Assembly (NCBI GenBank): GCA_016183005.1
Contig: JACPFN010000006.1
Span: 52,117 to 116,116 of the forward strand
From: Candidatus Babelota bacterium
GTDB taxonomy: Bacteria; Babelota; Babeliae; Babelales; Chromulinivoraceae
DNA length: 64,000 nucleotides
Direction: 5' to 3'
Positions 9,646 to 18,323 of the stretch are shown here, one piece after another. The position numbers and the translations under genes are program-made. The first letter of the stretch is position 1. Each line of letters opens with the position of its first letter. Below the pieces are notes generated by a model, which saw only the letters and a program-made list of their open reading frames with translations, did not search any database and was not told the DNA's origin.

Positions 9646-10110
9646 TTACCCTATCTTTGCCTGAGGAGTTTTTGATTCTTCTTTTTGTTTATCTTGGGCA
9701 ATCTCAGGAATATACACAAAACTAAACCATTTTATAGTGCGATTATCATGGTACGTGACAGAGCTCTCAACAATACGAACATTTGAAGAAAAATTTTTTA
9801 ATTCTGATTGGTCTGAAATATTTATAAGTTTTAAATCGATTGAGCGGTCCGGATTTTTTTTATTTTCTTTAATTTTTATGGTATCGACAGATTGTTTTTC
9901 TGCGACAGCATGATGAATTTTATTTTTTAATTGCATGATATGGTAGATGTTGTCTTGATTAAAAAATAGAATTTGATGTGTTTTTAGTACTTTTGAAAAT
10001 ATATTACTTTGCACGAGAAAAAGTGATGATCCAAAAATAGCAAAAAGAGTTAAAGCTACAATGATTTCTATGAATGAAAATCCGGCTTTAAGGTTTTTGA
10101 AAGGTATCAT
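9646..10110 (-). CDS. GspI-like minor pseudopilin
   Basis: A 154-residue pseudopilin: leader MIPFKNLKAG, then FSFIEIIVALTLFAIFG, with Phe at +1 and Glu at +5 of the predicted mature form. Size and position between the H-like and J-like genes fit GspI, which forms the tip complex with J and K. Its start overlaps the end of the gspH-like gene by 23 bases, suggesting translational coupling. Letter assignment within the family is by order and size. Confidence 0.72.
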   Translation of the reverse strand: MIPFKNLKAGFSFIEIIVALTLFAIFGSSLFLVQSNIFSKVLKTHQILFFNQDNIYHIMQLKNKIHHAVAEKQSVDTIKIKENKKNPDRSIDLKLINISDQSELKNFSSNVRIVESSVTYHDNRTIKWFSFVYIPEIAQDKQKEESKTPQAKIG

Positions 10111-10636
10111 GAAGTTTTACCTGGCTATAAAAAGGATTAATAGTAATACTAAATTTTGTTTCTTGATTATCACTGTCATCATTTATATTCAGAATTAATG
10201 CTTGGCTATTTCCATCAGTCATGATATAAAACCATGCCTCATTCATTTTCATTCCTGGTGTGAATTCATCTTTTCCTTGAACAAAAAAGTTTTGTATCGT
10301 AAAGGCTGTAGGTACATTTATTTTGTTTAAAAATATATCTATTGGCATTGGTTCAAATTTAAGATGTTTGTTATCAGTTGCTATTTTAGAATTATATCTT
10401 TTGACCACAATGTAATGTTTATTTAAATCAAAATAAACTTGATAGACGGTTTTATTTTTAACTGCCTGAAAAACTGTATCAGCAATTAAGGTCGTAAATT
10501 CTGTAAAAAATTTTTTTTGAGCTGATCTTGGTTTATTGGATAAAAATCTTGGAATAAACAGTGATGTTGCAATAGATATTAAAAGTAAAACAACAAGGAT
10601 CTCAATAAATGAGATCCCTGACTGATTATTTTGCAT
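10088..10636 (-). CDS. GspH-like minor pseudopilin
   Basis: The prepilin motif is NNQSG then ISFIEILVVLLLISIATS, with Glu at +5. The frame is open back to 10687, but starting there would put 17 extra residues before the leader and deepen the overlap with gspG. ATG at 10636 gives a normal short leader (MQNNQSG); ATG at 10651 is the alternative. The globular part is about 150 residues. Position directly after gspG is the usual place of gspH. It overlaps gspG by 11 bases. Confidence 0.72.
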   Translation of the reverse strand: MQNNQSGISFIEILVVLLLISIATSLFIPRFLSNKPRSAQKKFFTEFTTLIADTVFQAVKNKTVYQVYFDLNKHYIVVKRYNSKIATDNKHLKFEPMPIDIFLNKINVPTAFTIQNFFVQGKDEFTPGMKMNEAWFYIMTDGNSQALILNINDDSDNQETKFSITINPFYSQVKLHDTFQKP

Positions 10637-11051
10637 ATGATATGCGAGCATCTTCTTTCTCTGGATCGCCAAGTGAGTATAAATCAAATGGAGGATTTAC
10701 TCCGCGATCATTTAATTTATATTGAATTGGTTGACCCCATGGATCTTGAGGAATAGATCCAACATCACTTTCATTTTTAGAAAGATATGGCCCTTGCCAA
10801 TTTGTAGCATTTTCAGGTTTTTTAATTAATTCTTCTAAATTATTTGGGTATCTTCCGATATCCATTTTATATTCAGCAATAGCTGCAGCTATGCCTTTTA
10901 GAGTGCTTTCTGTAGCAGTTTTTTGACCTTTTCCTAGCAGTCTCATGAATTTTGGCCCTACAAACCCTATAAACAAGGCAATAATTGTTATAGAGATTAA
11001 AAGCTCTATAAAATTAAATCCTGGCTGCAATGTTTTATTTTGTTTAAGCAT
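10626..11051 (-). CDS. gspG: GspG, major type II secretion pseudopilin
   Basis: The leader LKQNKTLQPG is followed by FNFIELLISITIIALF (Phe +1, Glu +5). The globular domain has GspG signatures: DIGRYPNNLEEL, WQGPYL, IPQDPWGQPIQY and PFDLYSLG. GspG is the main subunit of the periplasmic pseudopilus that pushes substrates through the outer-membrane secretin. The frame opens at 11075, but ATG at 11051 has AAGGGA at a suitable distance and gives the usual short leader, so I prefer it. It follows gspF by 16 bases. Confidence 0.93.
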   Translation of the reverse strand: MLKQNKTLQPGFNFIELLISITIIALFIGFVGPKFMRLLGKGQKTATESTLKGIAAAIAEYKMDIGRYPNNLEELIKKPENATNWQGPYLSKNESDVGSIPQDPWGQPIQYKLNDRGVNPPFDLYSLGDPEKEDARISYAK

Positions 11052-11067
11052 ATGTTCCCTTCGCTTA

Positions 11068-12177
11068 TTAAACACCTGACATATTATACATTTCTAATAT
11101 TGGTCCCATGATAGCAAACATAATAAATCCAACAACTCCGGCCATAACAAAAGTCATAATCGTAGGAATATTGTCAGTAATTTTATCAGTAAGTTCCGTG
11201 AGTTCGGACTCATAATTTTTTGCAACAGTTAGAAGCATAAAATCTAGCTTGCCGCTTTGTTCTCCTGTATTTATTAAATATGTTGCCATAGGAGGAAAAA
11301 GTCCAGTTTCTTTTAAGAAAGGTGTAATTTTACCTTGTTTGACTATTTTGTCGCGAGCATCTTTCAGTGTTTTCGCACTTGTGCGTGCAAAATATTTTAT
11401 CAAAGGTAGCTTTAGCGTGATGTGGTCGATAGTCTCTTTTCCTGATGGTGTTGATTTCCAATATTGAAATATTACGGTGATTATTAATAAAATTAAGATA
11501 ATTGGAATGTAATAATTGCTTAACAGGTATGATCCCGTTAAAAGAAATTGTGTTGCAAAAGGAAGCTCTTTGCCACCAGACTTAAGCATTGTTTTAAGAT
11601 TTGGAATAACTGCAACCATGATAATAACTACAACTATGCATATTACTCCAATTTGTACCATTGGATATGTTAATGCACCACTTACTTTCTTTTGTATTTC
11701 GTCTTGACGCTCAAGATATTGTGTAAGTCTGTCTAAAATTATTTCTAGTTTACCTGTTGCTTCACCAGCTTTGATGAGTTGTACATAAATTTTACCAAAG
11801 GTTTTTGGATACAACATGAGTCCATCAGCTAATGACTTACCCTCTTTGACACCATCTTTTAGGTTGATAATAATAGATTTGAGTTGTCCTGAAAATTGCT
11901 CAGAAAGAAGTTCAAGTGATTGCATGAGCGGGACACCAGATTTTAAAAGTACGCCAAGTTGCTTGGTAAAATAAATAAGATCTTTGGTTGCAACAGGTTT
12001 TTCGAACAATGTCTTAAGAAATGGCGTTTTAATTGATCCAGAGCTTAATTTAATTTCAATTGGATAAAGATTTTTGGCAACAAGTTGACCTTTTATTGCT
12101 TCGGATGAAGAAGCATCGAGATATCCTGTTATTTTTTTTCCATCTCTGGATAAAGCTTTGTAAAAGTATAGTGCCAT
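11068..12177 (-). CDS. gspF: GspF, inner-membrane platform protein of type II secretion
   Basis: This 369-residue protein has the two repeated GspF domains with characteristic LIKAGEATGKLEIILDRL and LINTGEQSGKLDFMLLTV, and three long membrane helices (about residues 170-195, 220-240 and 340-362). It begins MALYFYKALSRDGKKITG, the usual soluble N-terminal domain. GspF links the cytoplasmic ATPase to the growing pseudopilus. It is the first gene of the leftward operon gspF-G-H-I-J-K-mce. No secretin (GspD) or GspC/L/M gene is in the window. Confidence 0.93.
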   Translation of the reverse strand: MALYFYKALSRDGKKITGYLDASSSEAIKGQLVAKNLYPIEIKLSSGSIKTPFLKTLFEKPVATKDLIYFTKQLGVLLKSGVPLMQSLELLSEQFSGQLKSIIINLKDGVKEGKSLADGLMLYPKTFGKIYVQLIKAGEATGKLEIILDRLTQYLERQDEIQKKVSGALTYPMVQIGVICIVVVIIMVAVIPNLKTMLKSGGKELPFATQFLLTGSYLLSNYYIPIILILLIITVIFQYWKSTPSGKETIDHITLKLPLIKYFARTSAKTLKDARDKIVKQGKITPFLKETGLFPPMATYLINTGEQSGKLDFMLLTVAKNYESELTELTDKITDNIPTIMTFVMAGVVGFIMFAIMGPILEMYNMSGV

Positions 12178-12279
12178 ATAAGAGATCCCTTGCCCTTATA
12201 ATTTGAAATCTTGTAAAATTTAAGTTTTATTCTTATCTTAATGTATACATAAATTTTTAATATTCAGGGGTACCATGTT

Positions 12280-13338
12280 ATGATTAAATGCAATGTATTT
12301 GTCTTTATAGCATTCTTTTTTACATATACTACTATTGTTGTAACGCAACCGACTTCAAAAGTCAAAGTTGAAAAAAATAAAATAGCCAAAACTGAAAAGA
12401 AAGAAGAAAAAAATAAAGATGATGTAATTATTGAACAACAAGAGCAAAGTAATAGTTCTCCTTTGACTCGTCATGAAGCTGATCTGGTTACTTATTTTTG
12501 CAAACCAGTTGAATTTACACCAGAGGGTATAGCTTATTATTTTAAGTATATTTATAATCATCCAGAATATATTAATTATTTACCTTATAATTTTTCTCAT
12601 ATGATTCAATTTTTGCAATATGGAATTGAATCAGGACAAAATGAAGCTTATGCAGCGTCAGTGATTAAAATGTTTTTACAGAAAGTTAAGGCAGCACCGT
12701 ATATTGAAGCAGAGTCATTTGTTAATTTCATGGCAGAATTTCCTAAGGTTATTAAGCCTTATTTGGAAAAAAAACAGGCTGATTTTTTATCTGAAATGCA
12801 AATTGTTTTAAAAAATAAATTAAGTGAAATGTTTGCGCGTTATTTTAATGTATTTCAGAAAAATCCAGATACTTTTATGAGCTCTCTTGCTGAGCAAATT
12901 GCAAAACAAACAAGCCAAAGTGTTACACAGCAACATATTGAAGTGGAGCAGATTAAAAAAGATGTGCAGAGATTTTTTGAAATATGCGCAAACAAATTAA
13001 TTTGGTCTTCAAGGGATGATATTCAGACCTGGTATTGCTGTAATCGCTTAGCACACGAGTGTCAGATATGTTTAGAAAATAGCGTATTGTGTGACGCTAA
13101 TGCATTGGATGATATGTGTTGGTCTATTATACACAGATATTGTTATTTTGTAGATCTTTCTAAGGATACATTGTCAAAGGATTTTTATGCACAGGTGCTT
13201 CATGATCTTCAAACAAAACCACTCCTTTTGACAACACTAGAAGAACAGGAGCAGTTGATGATAAGCAAAAGGGATCACTTAATCTGTAAGTTGAAAACCT
13301 GTCGTGATATATGTTGTCCTGTTTTAACTAGAGCATAA
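12280..13338 (+). CDS. Exported hypothetical protein with Cys-rich C-terminal region
   Basis: A signal peptide (about residues 1-22, ending VVTQP) is followed by a Lys/Glu-rich linker, then about 290 residues that look mostly helical. Nine of its Cys lie in the last 125 residues, several in pairs or spaced pairs (WYCCN, ECQIC, ICCPV), which suggests disulfides or metal binding. AGGGG lies upstream of the ATG. It diverges from gspF, so the 102-base gap holds both promoters. I recognise no family. Confidence 0.6.
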   Translation: MIKCNVFVFIAFFFTYTTIVVTQPTSKVKVEKNKIAKTEKKEEKNKDDVIIEQQEQSNSSPLTRHEADLVTYFCKPVEFTPEGIAYYFKYIYNHPEYINYLPYNFSHMIQFLQYGIESGQNEAYAASVIKMFLQKVKAAPYIEAESFVNFMAEFPKVIKPYLEKKQADFLSEMQIVLKNKLSEMFARYFNVFQKNPDTFMSSLAEQIAKQTSQSVTQQHIEVEQIKKDVQRFFEICANKLIWSSRDDIQTWYCCNRLAHECQICLENSVLCDANALDDMCWSIIHRYCYFVDLSKDTLSKDFYAQVLHDLQTKPLLLTTLEEQEQLMISKRDHLICKLKTCRDICCPVLTRA

Positions 13339-13585
13339 GATTAATTGTGCTTTTTGCAAAATGATTTTAAAAAGATTTAAGTTTTTAAAAAATTGCATTT
13401 GTTTTGTATCTATGCTTACATAATTTTTATTCTACTTTGTTAAAAAACTATAGCCTTTAAGCTGTTGGATTAATAGCAAGCAGAACTCTACAAAATAAGG
13501 GCAGTGGGTCTAAGATATGAAAAATTACGCGTGTGATTTCAACGATTTTAAGTCGTTGCGCGCTTCATGTAATAGGGAGATAGGT

Positions 13586-14035
13586 ATGGACAAAAAAATA
13601 TTATTTATTTTTGGGGTTAGCTTTGTGTATGTGGATATGCAATCCTCTCAAGTTGTTGAGAATATATCAAGCGTAGCTAAAGTTGATACTATGCTGTGTG
13701 AAAAATCAAAAATTCCTCCATCCTCATCACAAAATAATTTACAAGAAGTTGATTTTCACGCTACGGGTAATCCTGTAATAGTCTCATCTGTTTCAGCAGT
13801 TATTGCAGATCAGTTGCGTAATTCGTTGAGGCAGACAAGTAGTTTATATTTAAGTAATCCTGATGATTTAGATCAAAAAACTGCAAAGAGCACTGAAGAG
13901 ATTATGTTTATATCAGTAATCTGTTGTCCGTGCTTTAAGCTCGAGTTATTTGCGTGTAAAAAAAGTGATTGTTGTAATTGCTGTTGTTGTAATCAAAAAG
14001 TAAAAAATTATTGTTTTTCTTGCTGCATGATGTGA
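13586..14035 (+). CDS. Small exported protein with cysteine-cluster C-terminus
   Basis: The frame opens at 13517, but ATG at 13586 has AGGGAG upstream and places a signal peptide (MDKKILFIFGVSFVYVDMQS) at the N-terminus, so I take it as the start (149 residues). The middle is polar and low in complexity. The last 40 residues hold 14 Cys, including runs CCNCCCC and SCCMM, possibly a metal site, disulfide cross-links or a lipidation-like target. Function unknown. A perfect palindromic terminator follows. The 247 bases before this start show nothing convincing to me. Confidence 0.55.
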   Translation: MDKKILFIFGVSFVYVDMQSSQVVENISSVAKVDTMLCEKSKIPPSSSQNNLQEVDFHATGNPVIVSSVSAVIADQLRNSLRQTSSLYLSNPDDLDQKTAKSTEEIMFISVICCPCFKLELFACKKSDCCNCCCCNQKVKNYCFSCCMM

Positions 14036-14040
14036 AAAAA

Positions 14041-14070
14041 ATTAGGCATAGTCAATTGACTATGCCTAAT
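14041..14070. terminator. Bidirectional terminator (30-bp perfect palindrome)
   Basis: A perfect palindrome with TTAGGCATAG arms lies between two convergent genes, flanked by an A-run on the left and T-rich sequence on the right, so it can end transcription from both directions. Confidence 0.8.
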
Positions 14071-14080
14071 TTAGATTTTC

Positions 14081-15379
14081 TTAAAAAATTAAAGAGAATT
14101 GTCCACCATAGCTTGATGCTACAGCAGAACGCATTCCATTAACAGATATTTTCCAAAAAAATTCAAATTGGGGAATAATCTTTTTAAAATCATCTTTTTG
14201 TGGCGAATACATAAGCATAAAACAGAATTGATGTCTTGTTTGTTCAGCAAGGCTTAAGTCTGAATTAACGGTAGTGTAACTAAAATTATTGCTTAGTGGA
14301 ATTATTTTATCTTCGCCTTTGCGCCAGTATTGATAAAAGCTTTTTAGTGCAAATCTTTTACAAAAACTATAAATTACAGCATTAAGATTGAAGTTTTGAA
14401 TAATAGCAAATTCTTTTTGAGTGTTAGTCAAGATTGGCAAAAGTAATGTTGTTTGAGTAGGAAATGTTTTTATTCGACTTATTTGCTCGTTGCTCCAGTA
14501 ATACCAAAATTGTCCTGAAAATCCTATTTCAACAATACTTCCCAAATTAAGGTTGAGTCCTGCGCCAAATGGAATTCCAATGGTTCCAGCGCTAAAGTTA
14601 ATAGGCATAATAATGGTATTAAAAGGTTTTTTTCCAGTAGGAAATGTCATGCCAAGCCTTGTATTAACTTGTACATTGCGCAGAGTTTTTCTTTGAACCT
14701 GAGGAAAATCTTTTTGCCATTCTGCAATAATAGCTAAATCTCCAAGTCCTTTGCGTTTCCAATTACCTACATTTAGGTCAAAATATTCAAGTGCATCTTG
14801 GTAAAAACTATTAATTAGCTCATTTTGAATTTTTTCATCTGAAAATAAAGCGTTATTTCCTTTATAGTACCAGTCGACATCAGAAAGCTTTGCAAAATAA
14901 GCAGGCAAGAAGGCACTGACATAAAATCCATGGCCAATTCCATAAATAGTACCGAAAGCAAGCTCTGCGCAGGAAAGTTTTCCGGTTGGCTTAAAAATGC
15001 CATTTTCGTAATTGCTGACTCCACCGCCGGGACCAGCCGCTATGCTATCGAGTAATTCTGTAAATGGTGTAGAGATCGTTTGCGTAATAGAGCCATTTGC
15101 ATCATAACCTTGGTACATGGATACAATATTTTGTATGGGTTCGTAAACCTGCAGCGGATTTACCATAATAGTTTTTTCTTCTTTGGGTGTATCAGTTGCA
15201 TAACCTTCCATGTGATAACTGTTTTCTGCAAATACAGTAAATTGCCAGTTTCTATGTCCGGGTTTTCGTTGTTTGATGTTGATATCATATGGAACGAATA
15301 ACCCTGCTGGAGGAAGAGTTGAGGCAATAGCCTTGAGGCTACAAGCAATGATACAAAGAATTCGTAAATACATGTTCAT
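14081..15379 (-). CDS. Predicted outer-membrane beta-barrel protein
   Basis: A signal peptide (MNMYLRILCIIACSLKAIAS) leads a 432-residue protein rich in alternating hydrophobic and aromatic strands (GIGHGFYVSAFLPAYF, EIGFSGQFWYYW), ending GGQFSLIF with a C-terminal Phe, as expected for Bam-assembled barrels. It may be a porin or transporter of the MOMP or fatty-acid-transporter type; I cannot assign a family. It lies 20 bases after a large exported protein gene on the same strand, so the two probably act together. A palindromic terminator follows. Confidence 0.65.
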   Translation of the reverse strand: MNMYLRILCIIACSLKAIASTLPPAGLFVPYDINIKQRKPGHRNWQFTVFAENSYHMEGYATDTPKEEKTIMVNPLQVYEPIQNIVSMYQGYDANGSITQTISTPFTELLDSIAAGPGGGVSNYENGIFKPTGKLSCAELAFGTIYGIGHGFYVSAFLPAYFAKLSDVDWYYKGNNALFSDEKIQNELINSFYQDALEYFDLNVGNWKRKGLGDLAIIAEWQKDFPQVQRKTLRNVQVNTRLGMTFPTGKKPFNTIIMPINFSAGTIGIPFGAGLNLNLGSIVEIGFSGQFWYYWSNEQISRIKTFPTQTTLLLPILTNTQKEFAIIQNFNLNAVIYSFCKRFALKSFYQYWRKGEDKIIPLSNNFSYTTVNSDLSLAEQTRHQFCFMLMYSPQKDDFKKIIPQFEFFWKISVNGMRSAVASSYGGQFSLIF

Positions 15380-15399
15380 TGAAAAATTCCTTTAATTTT

Positions 15400-18162
15400 T
15401 TATGAATTCGTATGCGCTTCAAATTCTCCAGCAACAATGAGTGTACCAGAGGTTGTCTCTCTAACCATATTTAATATATTGCCTGTGAATCGTAAAAATG
15501 GAAGAGATGGTAGATTTGTTAGTTTTGGCATAATGGATTGACTGCTTGATTGTCCAGAGTGTATACCGGCTTCTATTTGCATAACAGAGGGTGTAGCAGG
15601 ATTATTTTCTGGTTGATTTGGTCCAAGATAGTAAGATTGTGCAGTATTCCAAGATCCGTCGGTAAAATAACTGCTTATGAAATTATTAAATGTTAGGAAT
15701 GCTGAAGGAATTCCTTTAGAAAGATCAGATGGTGCTGCCACTAACGTGTCTGGCAACATTGATATTATTCCATTTTGTATAGCGAGACGATAGATCTTTG
15801 ATTGTTGTGTTCCAAAAGTACTATTAAGAATATAGATATTGCTTAATGCTTTAAATGAATGAAGTGGATCATTATTTGGTGTTATTGCAGTTATTTGGCT
15901 TACTGCAGGAAGTCCACCTGGAAGAATTATTGGCATGAGCGATGAGTTATCTAATCGGTACAGACCTGATGTTGTTCCAAGTAGGCAATAGCCATCATCA
16001 ATGATAGCGTCTAATAGATAAGTAGTTGAGCTAATGTCCTTTGATCTTATAGCTATTTCTGCATTTAATTCTGTAGTTGAATTTGATATAAATTTAGATG
16101 GATCAAGTTTGATTTTATATAAAGCATTACTTGTTAAGACATAGATATAATTATTATCTGATAGTAACTTTTTGACAAATGAGAAATTGCCAATTTTTTT
16201 CCAAGTTATTTGCTCGCTGTCTAGATCATTGACAGAGGTTAAATTTCCATTCCAGCTTACACCTGTTGTGTCATTACTTAGAACCGATACTCCCGTTGAT
16301 CCACCAATGAAAATATAATGGTTTTGGCCGGTGTCATGAGCAATCTCTGCAGCAATTAAAGCCTTGTGATCATTTATTTTTTCATGAGAAAATTCTAATA
16401 TTGCAGGGCTTTGCATAATTTTAAATATTCCTCCATCAGAATATCCTGTTTGTCCGAATGCAACTTTGCCAAATGCTGTTGAAATTAACATTGATAATGC
16501 ATTATCAAAGCCGGGAGTCTGTTGATTGAAATTAAAAATTCCTTGAATGCCGCCTTTGCCACCTTGTGCTGCAGTTAAAAAAGCTGCTAAATTTGAGTTA
16601 GTATTAAAAGTTGTTTGATATATAGATTTAAATTTTGGTGTTGAGCTTGATGCTGCAGCAAGATATGTTCCAGTTAAGTACTTGTAATCAACAAAGCTAT
16701 AACTCATTTGAGCATCTGAACCGAGTACGCGAGTCCAGGGTGTCCATCCGATAATATATCCCTCTGGAGTAAATATTGCTTGGCTTCTATAGGTACCCGG
16801 AGAGTCAGAACTACTATATTCTTGTCCCAATACTGCATATACGCTGTCGCCAATTACATATATTTGTTGTATGTCAACTCCATTATTAATGGGTAAATTG
16901 CTTGTTCCGCCAACCTTGATTTGATTTTGTATCGTAGCATTGTTGAGTTCGATTTGACTGATATCAGATAAAATATTAGTGAAATAACGATCAACAAATG
17001 TAGGTTTAACATGTCCAAATTTTGTGGTAATCGAGCTGTAATCAGCAATCATCCCTGCATAAAATCCTCTAGTAACCATAGGAAGAGCATAAATGGTTTG
17101 CGGGCCAGTTCCTGAGTCGCGAGCAATAATCATATATTGTAAATTAGTGCTTGTTAACATTGATCTTGTGGCAGTGATTCTGATGGTATCAGGATTTGGG
17201 GCAGATATGACAGTGTTTCCAGTTGTAGGTGTAATAAGGTTTACGGGAACTATTGGTGCAAATAATAGTGTTTTTATGTTATTTTTATCCTCTGAAACAA
17301 AAATCTGTGCAATTGGTAAAGCTATTCCCCCTATGCCTGCCTGAGCTTGGGTACAAAAGAAAACTCTGCTTGCAACAATATTGATACCTATAAACGATCC
17401 TAATGACGCAAGAGGTACCTTGTCTGATCCACCAATTAAAGCCGCTGTATTTATGTTAACAGGCGCAGAAGACAAAAGTCTTAAGTAGGGAGTGGTAATG
17501 TTTTTATGATCGGGATCTTCTGATTTAGTGCGGTCTAAAAGAGCAATATTGGAAGAAGAGAGTCCAAAAGTTCCTTGGCTGTATGCAGCATATATTCCAT
17601 CAAGGTATCCCTTGAGTGCGTGTATCTGCTCCCCTGTGCCGAAGTTATAGCGTAACAACTGTGTAATATTTTCTTTAGAATCTGCAGTTTCATGGTGTTC
17701 AATGTTGTAAACACCATATAAATAATTAAGTTGCCCTTGTAATACAAAAATAGGTTTTTGTGTTGTTATATCAAATAAACTAAATGCTGCGCCCCAAATA
17801 GGATTCATTTCTTTAGAGGTTGTCACCTTGGAATCTTGTGTTTCAAATATGATAGCATCTCCATTATTAGTCATAGGAGTTGCTTTGATTTGAAATGAAG
17901 GATTGACGTATGAGGCTACTTGATTAATGAAAGAAAGCCCATATTTTTTGGTATCATCGGGCATAGTTGCAATTGATGGATCATCGGTTGCGGTCCAAAA
18001 TCTAGGGAAGGAATTATCTGAATTTTTTTCATGTTTGATAAAACCTACGGTGAAACTAAAGGTTGTACCTTCTGCTGCATTTGGGTCGCCAACAATTAAT
18101 TTACTGTTGATAAAGTGTGTGTAGTTGGATAAAAGCAGCAGAATTGCTAAATTTTTTTTCAT
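15400..18162 (-). CDS. Large exported protein, 920 aa, possibly beta-propeller-like
   Basis: The signal peptide is MKKNLAILLLLSNYTHFINS. The mature part of about 900 residues is Ser/Thr/Asn/Gly-rich and beta-rich. Short recurring strands such as YIYVLTSNALYKI, CLLGTTSGLYRL and IYILNS resemble propeller blades, though I cannot count blades reliably. No membrane helix and no catalytic motif are visible. With the downstream barrel gene it forms a two-gene unit; a surface-displayed protein and its outer-membrane partner is one reading. Alternatives are a type II secretion substrate or a surface-layer protein. Confidence 0.65.
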   Translation of the reverse strand: MKKNLAILLLLSNYTHFINSKLIVGDPNAAEGTTFSFTVGFIKHEKNSDNSFPRFWTATDDPSIATMPDDTKKYGLSFINQVASYVNPSFQIKATPMTNNGDAIIFETQDSKVTTSKEMNPIWGAAFSLFDITTQKPIFVLQGQLNYLYGVYNIEHHETADSKENITQLLRYNFGTGEQIHALKGYLDGIYAAYSQGTFGLSSSNIALLDRTKSEDPDHKNITTPYLRLLSSAPVNINTAALIGGSDKVPLASLGSFIGINIVASRVFFCTQAQAGIGGIALPIAQIFVSEDKNNIKTLLFAPIVPVNLITPTTGNTVISAPNPDTIRITATRSMLTSTNLQYMIIARDSGTGPQTIYALPMVTRGFYAGMIADYSSITTKFGHVKPTFVDRYFTNILSDISQIELNNATIQNQIKVGGTSNLPINNGVDIQQIYVIGDSVYAVLGQEYSSSDSPGTYRSQAIFTPEGYIIGWTPWTRVLGSDAQMSYSFVDYKYLTGTYLAAASSSTPKFKSIYQTTFNTNSNLAAFLTAAQGGKGGIQGIFNFNQQTPGFDNALSMLISTAFGKVAFGQTGYSDGGIFKIMQSPAILEFSHEKINDHKALIAAEIAHDTGQNHYIFIGGSTGVSVLSNDTTGVSWNGNLTSVNDLDSEQITWKKIGNFSFVKKLLSDNNYIYVLTSNALYKIKLDPSKFISNSTTELNAEIAIRSKDISSTTYLLDAIIDDGYCLLGTTSGLYRLDNSSLMPIILPGGLPAVSQITAITPNNDPLHSFKALSNIYILNSTFGTQQSKIYRLAIQNGIISMLPDTLVAAPSDLSKGIPSAFLTFNNFISSYFTDGSWNTAQSYYLGPNQPENNPATPSVMQIEAGIHSGQSSSQSIMPKLTNLPSLPFLRFTGNILNMVRETTSGTLIVAGEFEAHTNS

Positions 18163-18323
18163 TGTTTATCGTCCTTTTGTTTTTTCTTGTAAGTAAAGTC
18201 ATAGATTTATTTTTATCTTGCGACTTTTCTAATCGTAAAATTGTGGTATCGTAATCTATAGTGTAGTACTTGTAGCAAATATATTGGTAGTTTACACAAA
18301 ATTCAAAAAAATAGATCATTTTT

